A stretch of DNA of 24,290 bases from an uncultured Muribaculum sp. (GTDB taxonomy: Bacteria; Bacteroidota; Bacteroidia; Bacteroidales; Muribaculaceae): assembly GCF_910583865.1 (NCBI RefSeq), contig NZ_CAJTYX010000018.1, positions 39,685-63,974 on the forward strand. The letters are read 5' to 3'. Under the pieces are notes generated by a model. That model made no database searches. It was not told the DNA's origin and saw only the letters and a program-made list of their open reading frames with translations. This document shows, piece after piece, positions 14,568 to 22,798 of this stretch. The stretch's first letter is position 1, and each line of letters starts with the position of its first letter. The position numbers and the translations under genes were made by a program.

Positions 14568-16418
14568 ATGAATAAGATAACAACCGGAGTTGTCACCTTG
14601 ATAGCCGGTGTCTCTCTCTTGAATCCCGAGGTTATGGCTGCGGGGGAGGGCGTAACGGTGAATCATCTCGGAGTCAACAATACGTTGGTGCGTGTCGATG
14701 GCGGACACAAGTTTCTGCTTATGCCGGTGCAGGAGAGCATTGATGATGCTACTGTGAACGTGCTTGTCGATGGCAAGCTTGACCGCACTCTGTCTGTGCG
14801 TTTGGCCAAGACAAAAGTCGATTACTGTGTGCCTTTCGACCTGGAGAAGTATGCAGGTCATGATGTGGTCCTCAACATAGTGACGTCGCAGAGCCGCTCG
14901 TCGGTGCGTGATGTCAAGGAAGATGCATGCTGGTCGCATTTTGCGCTGTCTGATACGTTCGACACTACCAACAGGGAAAAATACCGTCCGGCGTTTCATC
15001 ATACTCCTCTTTACGGGTGGATGAACGATCCGAACGGAATGGTATACAAGGATGGAGTGTGGCATCTCTACTATCAGTGGAATCCATATGGTTCCAAATG
15101 GCAGAACCTTAGCTGGGGACATTCTTCATCGAAAGACCTTGTGAACTGGGAACACCATCCTGTGGCTATCGAGCCTAACGGACTCGGCTATGTGTTCAGC
15201 GGAAGTTCGGCGCTTGATCCCGGTAATACGGCCGGCTTCGGGAAAGATGCGATAGTGTCGCTATATACATCCGCTGCGGCAAGCCAGATACAGAGCCTTG
15301 CCCACAGCAACGACAACGGTGAGACATTCGAGATATATCCAGGGAATCCTGTAATAACCCAGGAGAGCGAGGCCCGCGACCCCAACATGTTCTGGAATGC
15401 CGCCACCGGCCAGTGGAATCTTCTTCTTGCGCATGCGCTCGACCATGAGATGCTTATATACACCTCCCCGGATCTGAAGGAGTGGACTCTGCGCAGTGCT
15501 TTCGGAAAAGGGTTGGGCGCGCAGGATGGTGTGTGGGAATGTCCCGACCTGTTCGAGCTTCCTGTCGATGGCGGCGAAACGAAGAAATGGATGCTGATAT
15601 GCAACATCAACCCCGGCGGACCCTTCGGAGGGAGTGCTGCCCAATATTTCATAGGAGATTTCGACGGGATTACATTCGTTCCCGATAGGGACGCGGAAGG
15701 CAATGTGCCGACAAAGTGGATGGACTTCGGCAAGGACCATTATGCTACCGTCAGCTGGAGCGACGCTCCCGACAACCGCCGTACGGTGATAGGATGGATG
15801 AGCAACTGGCAGTATGCCGCAGAAGTTCCGACGATGCAGTTCCGTAGTGCCAACACCCTTCCACGGGAGATGGGGCTTTTCACTGCTCCCGACGGACAGG
15901 TTTATGTCTCTACGATGCCGTCGCCGGAAGTCGAGACTTTGCGAGACCGGCTTGTCGTTCGTCAGAACAGGCTATCGGTGGGCAAGAATCCCCGTAAGGT
16001 TGCCTTGCCTACAGCAAATGACGGGATCTGCGAGATTGAGTTTGATATATTCGCAAGAAAAAATGCAAATGTATCTGTAGTGCTTTCCAACGACAAGGGG
16101 GAGAAGGTTGAGATGGTTTACAGTCCTGTCGAGGGCACTCTTTCGTTTGACAGGCGCAACAGCGGTATTACGGATTTCAGTCAGGACTTTCCTTCGGTGA
16201 CTGTCGCTCCTACATTCGGCAAAGACAACGAGCCTCTTAAAGTGCGTATGTTCGTCGACCGTTCGAGCATAGAGGTGTTTGAGGGAGATGGGAAGTTTGC
16301 CATGACCAATCTTGTGTTTCCGACCTCTCCTTACAGTAATATATCATTCAGTTCTGCCGATGGAAAGGCTGACGTGAGGAATCTTAAGATATACTCATTG
16401 ACCCCAATGAATGATTAA
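14568..16418 (+). CDS. GH32 fructanase (levanase/inulinase/sucrose-type hydrolase)
   Basis: The 616-residue enzyme hydrolyses beta-fructosidic bonds to release fructose. A signal peptide ends near MAA|GEG with no lipobox, so it is predicted to be periplasmic. Residues of about 28-135 form an N-terminal beta domain of the DUF4980 kind found on Bacteroides GH32 enzymes. The five-bladed propeller follows with the family's catalytic motifs: nucleophile D154 in GWMNDPNG, the RDP motif at R270-D271-P272, and acid/base E324 in ECPDLF. The C-terminal beta-sandwich (about 475-610) includes VRMFVDRSSIEVFEGDG. All catalytic residues are intact. It is the first gene of a plus-strand operon with the permease (30 bases on) and the fructokinase. 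Exo versus endo action and levan versus inulin preference cannot be read from the sequence. Confidence 0.95.
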   Translation: MNKITTGVVTLIAGVSLLNPEVMAAGEGVTVNHLGVNNTLVRVDGGHKFLLMPVQESIDDATVNVLVDGKLDRTLSVRLAKTKVDYCVPFDLEKYAGHDVVLNIVTSQSRSSVRDVKEDACWSHFALSDTFDTTNREKYRPAFHHTPLYGWMNDPNGMVYKDGVWHLYYQWNPYGSKWQNLSWGHSSSKDLVNWEHHPVAIEPNGLGYVFSGSSALDPGNTAGFGKDAIVSLYTSAAASQIQSLAHSNDNGETFEIYPGNPVITQESEARDPNMFWNAATGQWNLLLAHALDHEMLIYTSPDLKEWTLRSAFGKGLGAQDGVWECPDLFELPVDGGETKKWMLICNINPGGPFGGSAAQYFIGDFDGITFVPDRDAEGNVPTKWMDFGKDHYATVSWSDAPDNRRTVIGWMSNWQYAAEVPTMQFRSANTLPREMGLFTAPDGQVYVSTMPSPEVETLRDRLVVRQNRLSVGKNPRKVALPTANDGICEIEFDIFARKNANVSVVLSNDKGEKVEMVYSPVEGTLSFDRRNSGITDFSQDFPSVTVAPTFGKDNEPLKVRMFVDRSSIEVFEGDGKFAMTNLVFPTSPYSNISFSSADGKADVRNLKIYSLTPMND

Positions 16419-16448
16419 TAACATTTAAACTAAAGACAAAAACTCAAT

Positions 16449-17633
16449 ATGGACGTATCAAGACCGCTTACAGTGGATAAAAAGACTTCACTGATGCAAA
16501 TAATTCCGGTAATGCTCTGTTTCTTCGTGATGGGCTTCGTCGATCTTGTCGGCACGGCTTCCAATTACGTACAGAAAGATCTGGGACTTACCGACGCGCA
16601 GGCTAACCTGTTTCCCTCACTCGTTTTCTTTTGGTTCCTGATTTTTTCCGTGCCAACGGGATTGCTGATGAACCGGATCGGACGTAAAAGGACTGTACTT
16701 ATAAGCCAGATGATTACAGTGGTGTCGCTGTTTATCCCGGCGTTCGGTGACAGCTATTGGGTTATGCTCGTGTCGTTTTCTCTGCTTGGAATCGGGAATG
16801 CCGTCATGCAGACATCTCTCAATCCTCTGGTTACTAATCTCATCGGTGGCGACAAACTTGCATCGACATTGACATTCGGCCAGTTCGTAAAGGCTATAGC
16901 ATCGTTTCTCGCGCCTGTCATTGCCGCCTGGGGTGCTACTACGGTTTTTCCAACATTCGGACTCGGATGGCGTTCGTTGTTCGTGATATACGCCGTAATC
17001 AGCTTTCTCTCTATATCGGTTCTTTCGGCGACACCTATTGAAGAAGAGCGTCCTGACAAGGCTTCGGGAGTTGGCGAGAGCATAAAACTGTTGAAACGTC
17101 CGTTCATTCTTCTTTGCTTCTTGGGCATCATGTGTCACGTGGGTATAGATGTGGGTACAAATACCACAGCCCCGAAGATTATAATGGAACGGATAGGACT
17201 CCCTCTTGAGGAAGCCGGATTCGCCACCAGCATCTACTTTATCTTCCGAACCGCAGGATGTTTTCTAGGAGCTTTAATCCTCAGATCAATGTCTCCGAAG
17301 ATATTTCTGGGGATAAGTGTCGGTATGATGCTTCTGGCCATGGGTATGTTGTTTGTCTGCGATACTCTTACCTCCCTATACATAGGAATCGGATTGATCG
17401 GATTCGGCAATTCGAATGTGTTTTCCGTAGTATTCGCCCAGGCCTTGAATTCTTCTCCTAACGAGAAAGACGAAGTGTCAGGACTCATGATAATGGGTCT
17501 TTTCGGAGGTACTGTGTTCCCTCTCGCCATGGGATTCGCAGCAGATTCGATAGGGCAGGCCGGTGCTGTCGGGGTAATGACGGCCGGGGTTTTATATCTC
17601 ATGTATTACACCTTGAGAATCAATAATAAATGA
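16449..17633 (+). CDS. MFS monosaccharide permease (FucP/FHS-like, probably fructose)
   Basis: The 394-residue protein is strongly hydrophobic with about 12 membrane segments. The MFS loop-2 motif appears as GLLMNRIGRKRT, and the N-terminal half carries the FHS-family-like pattern FFVMGFVDLVGTASNYVQKDLG and QTSLNPLVTNLIG. It sits between a periplasmic fructanase and a cytosolic fructokinase, the same order of functions as the BT1757-BT1759 stretch in the B. thetaiotaomicron fructan locus, so it most likely carries fructose into the cytoplasm by cation symport. The substrate is inferred from context. The leader is A-rich without a Shine-Dalgarno site. Confidence 0.9.
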   Translation: MDVSRPLTVDKKTSLMQIIPVMLCFFVMGFVDLVGTASNYVQKDLGLTDAQANLFPSLVFFWFLIFSVPTGLLMNRIGRKRTVLISQMITVVSLFIPAFGDSYWVMLVSFSLLGIGNAVMQTSLNPLVTNLIGGDKLASTLTFGQFVKAIASFLAPVIAAWGATTVFPTFGLGWRSLFVIYAVISFLSISVLSATPIEEERPDKASGVGESIKLLKRPFILLCFLGIMCHVGIDVGTNTTAPKIIMERIGLPLEEAGFATSIYFIFRTAGCFLGALILRSMSPKIFLGISVGMMLLAMGMLFVCDTLTSLYIGIGLIGFGNSNVFSVVFAQALNSSPNEKDEVSGLMIMGLFGGTVFPLAMGFAADSIGQAGAVGVMTAGVLYLMYYTLRINNK

Positions 17634-17683
17634 TTTGCGAAAAAATAAAGTTAACTAAATAGATATTTTAATACCATTTGATT

Positions 17684-18562
17684 ATGAATGATATAGTAGT
17701 AGGCATGGGAGAGGCGCTATGGGACGTACTTCCCGAAGGAAAGAAGATTGGCGGTGCGCCTGCAAACTTCGCATACCATGTGTCACAATTCGGACTTCCG
17801 AGCTGTGTGGTGAGCGCCGTCGGCAATGACGCGCTCGGTGACGAGATTCTGGAAAACTTCACCGCGAAGGGGTTGAAGCAGCTTATCGAGAAAGTTCCAT
17901 ATCCCACAGGCACCGTGCAGGTGGAAATAGACCAGGCCGGTGTGCCTCAATACGAAATAAAAGAGAACGTGGCATGGGACAATATTCCCTGGACACCCGC
18001 TCTTGAGGAACTGGCCGAGAGGACAAAGGCCGTATGCTTCGGCTCGCTGGCACAGCGTAATGTGGTGTCGCGTGAGACAATCAACAAGTTCCTTGACGCT
18101 ATGCCGGATAATGAAAGCAATCTCGTGGTATTTGACGTGAATCTGCGTCAGGGATTCTACAACAAGGAGATTCTCTGCAACTCTATGGAGAGATGCAACA
18201 TCCTTAAAATAAATGATGAGGAGTTGGTGACCGTAAGCCGCATGTTCGGCTATCCGGGCATAGATCTCCAGGACAAGTGCTGGATTCTCTTAGGCAAGTA
18301 CAACCTGAAGATGCTCATCCTCACGTGCGGCATCAACGGCAGCTATGTGTTCACTCCGGGCAATGTGTCGTTCCTGCCTACCCCCAAGGTCAAGGTGGCC
18401 GATACGGTTGGTGCCGGCGACTCGTTTACCGCAGCATTCATCTCAAGTATCCTGAAAGGAAAGCCGGTGGCTGAGGCTCACAGACGGGCTGTCGACACTT
18501 CGGCATTCGTGTGTACATGTAACGGTGCGATGCCGGTGCTTCCCCGTGAACTCGCTGAATAA
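17684..18562 (+). CDS. Fructokinase (PfkB/ribokinase family)
   Basis: Phosphorylates fructose with ATP in the cytoplasm, feeding glycolysis. Starting at the ATG at 17684 the protein is 292 residues, normal for the family. The N-terminal signature is VVGMGEALWDVLPEGKKIGGAPANFAYH, with the substrate-binding GGAPAN, and the C-terminal PfkB signature is DTVGAGDSF with catalytic Asp246 and the anion hole GAGD. An in-frame TTG two codons upstream is less likely as start. It is the last gene of the fructanase operon, 50 bases after the permease, and is followed by a bidirectional hairpin. Specificity for fructose rests on the operon context. Confidence 0.93.
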   Translation: MNDIVVGMGEALWDVLPEGKKIGGAPANFAYHVSQFGLPSCVVSAVGNDALGDEILENFTAKGLKQLIEKVPYPTGTVQVEIDQAGVPQYEIKENVAWDNIPWTPALEELAERTKAVCFGSLAQRNVVSRETINKFLDAMPDNESNLVVFDVNLRQGFYNKEILCNSMERCNILKINDEELVTVSRMFGYPGIDLQDKCWILLGKYNLKMLILTCGINGSYVFTPGNVSFLPTPKVKVADTVGAGDSFTAAFISSILKGKPVAEAHRRAVDTSAFVCTCNGAMPVLPRELAE

Positions 18563-18587
18563 TCAGGAACGTTAGATTTTTAAATGG

Positions 18588-18619
18588 AATGTGCCGCGTC
18601 GTTTGTGATGCGGCACATT
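18588..18619. terminator. Bidirectional hairpin between convergent operons
   Basis: AATGTGCCGC (18588-18597) pairs perfectly with GCGGCACATT (18610-18619). It lies 25 bases past the fructokinase stop and 35 bases past the btuB-like stop on the other strand. The flanks are T-rich on both sides but without a long T run, so it probably serves both operons. Confidence 0.7.
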
Positions 18620-18654
18620 TATTCTTATATTGAAGGTTGGCTACAGTATGGCGG

Positions 18655-20700
18655 TCATAACTTTGGAGTGATGGATATGAAAAACTCGAAGTTGATGCCT
18701 GGCATGGGGTGGGAGAGTACCGAAAGGTAATCTTCATTGAATAGATTGTTTACGGCGAGTTTCAACGACAGGTCGAGAGGACGAAACGAGAGACGCTTTT
18801 CGAGAGATATGTTGTTCATGAAATATTCGGGGAGATGGCCGGTGAGTGTGTATTCGTTGCTTGACATTGTGAAGCGTCGGGAGTAGTAGACCCATTTGTA
18901 TAGAAACGACCATGATTGCCATGAGAGGCATCCTGTGAGCGATGCTGAGTGTCGGGGCACGTATGGGAGCTGTTTGCCGACGGATTTGTCTGCCTCGGTA
19001 AGCTTGTCGCCGTCGTTGATTGACGGTGTCCATGAATATGATGCTCCTATATCCAGACGCCAGCCTTTGAATGGCTGTGTTGCGATGTCGAATCTTGTTT
19101 CAAGTCCGTATGCGTGCACTTTTTTCATGTTTCGTGGCGAAAAGAATCCTTTGGTGGTGGGTAGCCATATTATCCAGTCACTGATGCGGCTGTCAAACCA
19201 GGTCACACCTCCTGATATGGCAAATTTTTCTGGATTTCCCGTGTTGAATGTCGCGCCGCAATCGTAGCTGAATCCGTGCTCGCTTTTCAAATCCGGATTA
19301 CCGCCGGGAAGGAAGTATAGGTCGTTGAGCGATGGAAACCTGTAGTTGCGCGACACGGAGGCCTTGAACATTATGTTGCCGGTGCGCGAGATTATCCCGT
19401 CGATGAAAAAGGCGGGAATGACAGGGGCGGTCTTGTCGCCGTAGATGTCCTGACGGAGCGTGACCGACATGCCGAGCCTGTCGACAGGCTGCCATTTGGC
19501 GGAGGCGGAGGCTGACAGCTCCAGGCGTCCCTTGTCATAGCCTACTATGGCACGGTTTTCATCCTGGAGTATTATGTTGCGGTCCTCGCTTTTTACGAGG
19601 TGCTGATGGGCCGATACGTTTGTGGTGAAGTACCATTGACGTGATGGAGTGTATTCCCCGTCGGCTTTGGCATAGAAGGTGTTGACGTGGCTGCGCGAAC
19701 GTGTCATGGTGGTCCAGTTGCCGTTGGCTACCTCACGTCGGTAGTCATAGGCCATCCATGTGTGGATATATCCTCCGCTGACACCTGTGCGCCATGAGCT
19801 GCGATTATGATCCCATGTGAGTATGGTGCGGAGTGTCTGTTCGCGCTGCCTGTTTTCGAAGCCGGACTCGGCGTAGTCGGTGGTGAGTAGCGGAAGTTCG
19901 CGATTGGAGCTTGTGTACCATGCATTGAAACCGAAACGATTGCCGTGCAGGGTGTTGTAATACACTTCCTGAAGCAGGTGGAAATCCTTGAACGATGCGC
20001 TGCGGTTGCGCTCGCGCGGATGGTATTGGGCGATGATGTTGTGGCTCTCGTCGTAGATGTTGAGCTTCTTGTCGTGGTTGGTATATGTGTAGTCGTTGGG
20101 CGATGAGGAGTAGACAGCACGTGTCGACACGTGCCATTTGTCGTTGCCGTAGGTTATGCGGGCGAATTCGTCGAAGGTACTGAACGAGCCTATCCCTTGC
20201 ACGTATTGCAGCCCGATACCGTCGGGTATGTCCGGTGTTGTGCCGAGACTTATGAGTCCGCCGAGGCCTCCTCCGGTTTCGTTTATGGATGATGTGCCAT
20301 GCAGGAGTGAGGCTTTGTCGATAAAGAAGGATGGTATGGTGGAGAAATCGGTCATGCCAAGCATTGGACTGTTTATTCGCATGCCGTTCCATGTTACCTG
20401 GGTGTGGCTCGGCGAGGTGCCCCGGAACGCTACCGTCGAGAGTGTGGCTCGTCCGTAGCTTTTGACGAATATCGATGAATTGAATGTGAGCACGTCGGCC
20501 ATCGACAAGGCTATGTTTTCTTTCAGCATGGCTGAATCAAGTACGGTTTTCTGCACTCCGATATCTTTCATCGGACGTCTTGCCGTATAGACGACTTCGC
20601 CGAGCCGGTGCATTGTCTGCCCTGCAGCATGTGCCGGGATTAGAACCGATACGGTAGCCAATACATAGGCAGGAAGGGGTATATGTCGGTTGAATGTCAT
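18655..20700 (-). CDS. btuB: BtuB-like TonB-dependent cobalamin receptor
   Basis: The 681-residue protein has a signal peptide ending near AHAAGQ, a TonB-box region (LGEVVYTARRP) and a plug domain (SMADVLTFNSSIFVKSYG, TVAFRGTSPSHTQVTWNGM, INETGGGLGGLISLGT). A 22-strand-type barrel follows with the family's NYRFPSLNDLYFLPGGNPDLKSE motif and an NNLFNEDYLSVLSHPMPG end. It lacks the regulatory-like N-terminal domain of SusC proteins and is of BtuB size. As the last gene of an operon opened by a cobalamin riboswitch and placed directly after a BtuG-like gene, it is most likely the outer-membrane vitamin B12 or corrinoid transporter. The gap to the upstream gene is 11 bases. Confidence 0.88.
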   Translation of the reverse strand: MTFNRHIPLPAYVLATVSVLIPAHAAGQTMHRLGEVVYTARRPMKDIGVQKTVLDSAMLKENIALSMADVLTFNSSIFVKSYGRATLSTVAFRGTSPSHTQVTWNGMRINSPMLGMTDFSTIPSFFIDKASLLHGTSSINETGGGLGGLISLGTTPDIPDGIGLQYVQGIGSFSTFDEFARITYGNDKWHVSTRAVYSSSPNDYTYTNHDKKLNIYDESHNIIAQYHPRERNRSASFKDFHLLQEVYYNTLHGNRFGFNAWYTSSNRELPLLTTDYAESGFENRQREQTLRTILTWDHNRSSWRTGVSGGYIHTWMAYDYRREVANGNWTTMTRSRSHVNTFYAKADGEYTPSRQWYFTTNVSAHQHLVKSEDRNIILQDENRAIVGYDKGRLELSASASAKWQPVDRLGMSVTLRQDIYGDKTAPVIPAFFIDGIISRTGNIMFKASVSRNYRFPSLNDLYFLPGGNPDLKSEHGFSYDCGATFNTGNPEKFAISGGVTWFDSRISDWIIWLPTTKGFFSPRNMKKVHAYGLETRFDIATQPFKGWRLDIGASYSWTPSINDGDKLTEADKSVGKQLPYVPRHSASLTGCLSWQSWSFLYKWVYYSRRFTMSSNEYTLTGHLPEYFMNNISLEKRLSFRPLDLSLKLAVNNLFNEDYLSVLSHPMPGINFEFFISITPKL

Positions 20701-20711
20701 GTCGGGGACTT

Positions 20712-21797
20712 TTATTGTTTCCAGCAGAATGCTCCCGGGTTCACTCCGACGTAGAATCTGTCGATGAGCGTGCCTTGTGGTGAATAGCGGTAAATCATGC
20801 CCTGCTGCTGGTAATCAATTGCATCGGCTATGTATATGTCGCCGGCGAAGGGACTTATGGTAAGACCGTAATATATAGTGCCTTGGTCGGGAATGACGGG
20901 GTCTGAAGGCAAAGCCTGTGAATCTATTTTCATGCTCCAGATGCCACCGTTGATCCAATATAGGGTATCACCCGACCCGTTGATCTGAAGTTCGGAGGGG
21001 GATTCGCCGAGGCGCATGGTGAAACGTTGCTCGACGGAAAATGTTGAGGGGTCTATGCGGCATATCGTGGGCGGTTCGTGGCCGTAGGGACTCCCTTCGT
21101 AGCCGCCGTCGGTAAGCACCCACAGCTTGCCGTTGCTGTCAAGGGCTATCGAGGATGGCTGAAGTCCAACTATGAGACGGTCGACCACACAATCCGTCTC
21201 GGTATCAATTTTTATCACACTGTTCTGATAACTCCAGCAGGTGCAGTAGACATACCGGCCTTGCTGCACCATCTGTTCCGTGGAACCGTTGCCCATCTCC
21301 ATGTCCGGCACGGTGATGTAGCCGCTTATGGAGTATGTGGCCGGATCGATGATGAATATGCGGTTGTCCCAAAGTTGGGTCACGTAGGCTTTACGGTCGT
21401 TGAGGAAATGGATATAGCGTGCGGCGGTGAAGTCCTCGATACGTCCGGTCTCTTTGCCGGTGCGTGTGTCGATAGCAAAAATCACGTGGGAGTTGTCGAC
21501 CACAATCCACCCCTTGTCATCATGTATGGTCATGGACTGCGCCACGTCGCCGAGACGGTATCCGTTGGCTCGGAAAAACAGTTCGTTTTCTACCGTCTTT
21601 GAGGTCGGATCATAGAATGAAAGAGTGGCGTTGCCGTACTGGTAGTTGCCTTCGTTGGTGATGAATAATCCGTGGGATGGAATGGTAAACTCTTCTTCAC
21701 GGCCATAGTCCCATTTCATGCATGATTGCAGGATGCAACAATAGCTGACGGCTATCATGCAACGGAGAATTGTGAGGCGAGGGGACGTGATATGCAT
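20712..21797 (-). CDS. btuG: BtuG-like beta-propeller surface lipoprotein (corrinoid capture)
   Basis: The 361-residue protein has a lipoprotein signal (CCILQSC, lipid Cys26). Its mature part is a YncE/DUF5074-type seven-bladed propeller with repeated blades such as GLFITNEGNYQYGNATLSFYDP, IFAIDTRTGKETGRIEDF, IFIIDPATYSISGYITVPDM, SVIKIDTETDCVVDRLIVG and QPSSIALDSNGKLWVLTDGG. In Bacteroides, BtuG proteins of this fold bind B12 very tightly on the cell surface and hand it to BtuB. The direct pairing with a BtuB-like gene under a cobalamin riboswitch supports that role here. B12 binding is inferred, not shown. Confidence 0.85.
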   Translation of the reverse strand: MHITSPRLTILRCMIAVSYCCILQSCMKWDYGREEEFTIPSHGLFITNEGNYQYGNATLSFYDPTSKTVENELFFRANGYRLGDVAQSMTIHDDKGWIVVDNSHVIFAIDTRTGKETGRIEDFTAARYIHFLNDRKAYVTQLWDNRIFIIDPATYSISGYITVPDMEMGNGSTEQMVQQGRYVYCTCWSYQNSVIKIDTETDCVVDRLIVGLQPSSIALDSNGKLWVLTDGGYEGSPYGHEPPTICRIDPSTFSVEQRFTMRLGESPSELQINGSGDTLYWINGGIWSMKIDSQALPSDPVIPDQGTIYYGLTISPFAGDIYIADAIDYQQQGMIYRYSPQGTLIDRFYVGVNPGAFCWKQ

Positions 21798-21817
21798 GAT
21801 GTATGGTTTCAGGTGTG

Positions 21818-22798
21818 TTATTTTGCCAGAGCGAGGTCAATGAACCCGAATACCTCTGTCGAGACTTCGCCGAGTGCGCCGGCCTTGGAATTGACGGCTG
21901 TCTGCACCTTTATGAAATCTATGTGGGAGAGGAATACGGTTTTGCCGTCCCGGTCCATTGCATCGGATATGCGGAAGCGATTGCACTGTCGCCCATAAGA
22001 CATGGATATGTTGTCGGCACCCATATTGTCAGCATATCCCCATTCGAAAGCGCTGTTGTTCCACATGCCGGTAGATGAGTTCTGTGACGTTCGTGCCGCG
22101 AGGCAGGTGCCTGCGAGGGTGTAAGTGTCTGCTTTTATCCAAAGGGGGTAGTAATAATCTTGTTTATGGATGAAAGGAAGATGGTCGATGGTGCCTGAAT
22201 TGCCTTTGTTGTCAATCCATTGTACGGCGGTGGCCGGTGCGTTGGGGCGTGTATATGTCACTGCATAATCGCGCATTGTTGTCGGCTTTTCGCTTTCGCT
22301 TCCCTTAAGTTCATACCATGTGTCGTCGGGGAGTCCGTTGCCGTTGGTGTCCTGCATGACATAGACTATTCCCGGTTCGTTAGAACCGCCTGTGCCACTC
22401 GAACCGTTGAAGTATGAATTTCCCACTACGGCGAAGTCGTAGCTGCCGTTGCTGTTGACGATGCTGTGGTCGAAACCTACGATAATGTAGCCTCCGAATC
22501 CTCCGAGAGAAACAAACATCTTGTCGGAGAGCCGTTGCTGTGCCCACGAGGCTGCCGCTTCGGGGGTTATGTCACCGTCGATGGTCTCAATCATTGTCGG
22601 TTCGTTGATGAACTGTCCCGGTGCCGGAGTCCAACCATATACACGGGCGCTCATCTCGGAACTTCCCGGTTTTGACGGACGAAACCCGTTGTCGGGATTT
22701 CCGGGAACGGTGGTTTCGATGATTTCGTCCTTGTTGCACGACATCAGCATGGACGCCGATATCGTGGCAACAAGAACTATGGATAGATAGATTCTCAT
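21818..22798 (-). CDS. Surface lipoprotein of a cobalamin operon, function unknown
   Basis: The 326-residue protein has a lipoprotein signal (ATISASMLMSC, lipid Cys21). The mature part is beta-rich with conserved-looking segments VSLGGFGGYIIVGFDHSI, FAVVGNSYFNGSSGTGGSNEPG and an aspartate-rich loop DTNGNGLPDD (150-159) of the calcium-binding type. It is of the family usually annotated only as cell-surface or PKD-domain protein and found beside B12 transport genes in Bacteroidetes. Its start codon overlaps the stop of the upstream gene by four bases (ATGA), so the two are translationally coupled, and the btuG-like gene begins 20 bases later. A role in capturing or handing over corrinoids is inference from the operon. 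Confidence 0.8.
   Translation of the reverse strand: MRIYLSIVLVATISASMLMSCNKDEIIETTVPGNPDNGFRPSKPGSSEMSARVYGWTPAPGQFINEPTMIETIDGDITPEAAASWAQQRLSDKMFVSLGGFGGYIIVGFDHSIVNSNGSYDFAVVGNSYFNGSSGTGGSNEPGIVYVMQDTNGNGLPDDTWYELKGSESEKPTTMRDYAVTYTRPNAPATAVQWIDNKGNSGTIDHLPFIHKQDYYYPLWIKADTYTLAGTCLAARTSQNSSTGMWNNSAFEWGYADNMGADNISMSYGRQCNRFRISDAMDRDGKTVFLSHIDFIKVQTAVNSKAGALGEVSTEVFGFIDLALAK

Noticed and set aside
14541..15122. Minus-strand open frame of 193 codons over the start of the GH32 gene
   Set aside because: It is antisense to a clear GH32 enzyme with intact motifs, has no signal, domain or promoter, and its composition is that of a shadow frame.
16617..17138. Minus-strand open frame of 173 codons
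   Set aside because: It is antisense to the permease gene; the highly charged sequence is the complement of membrane-helix codons.
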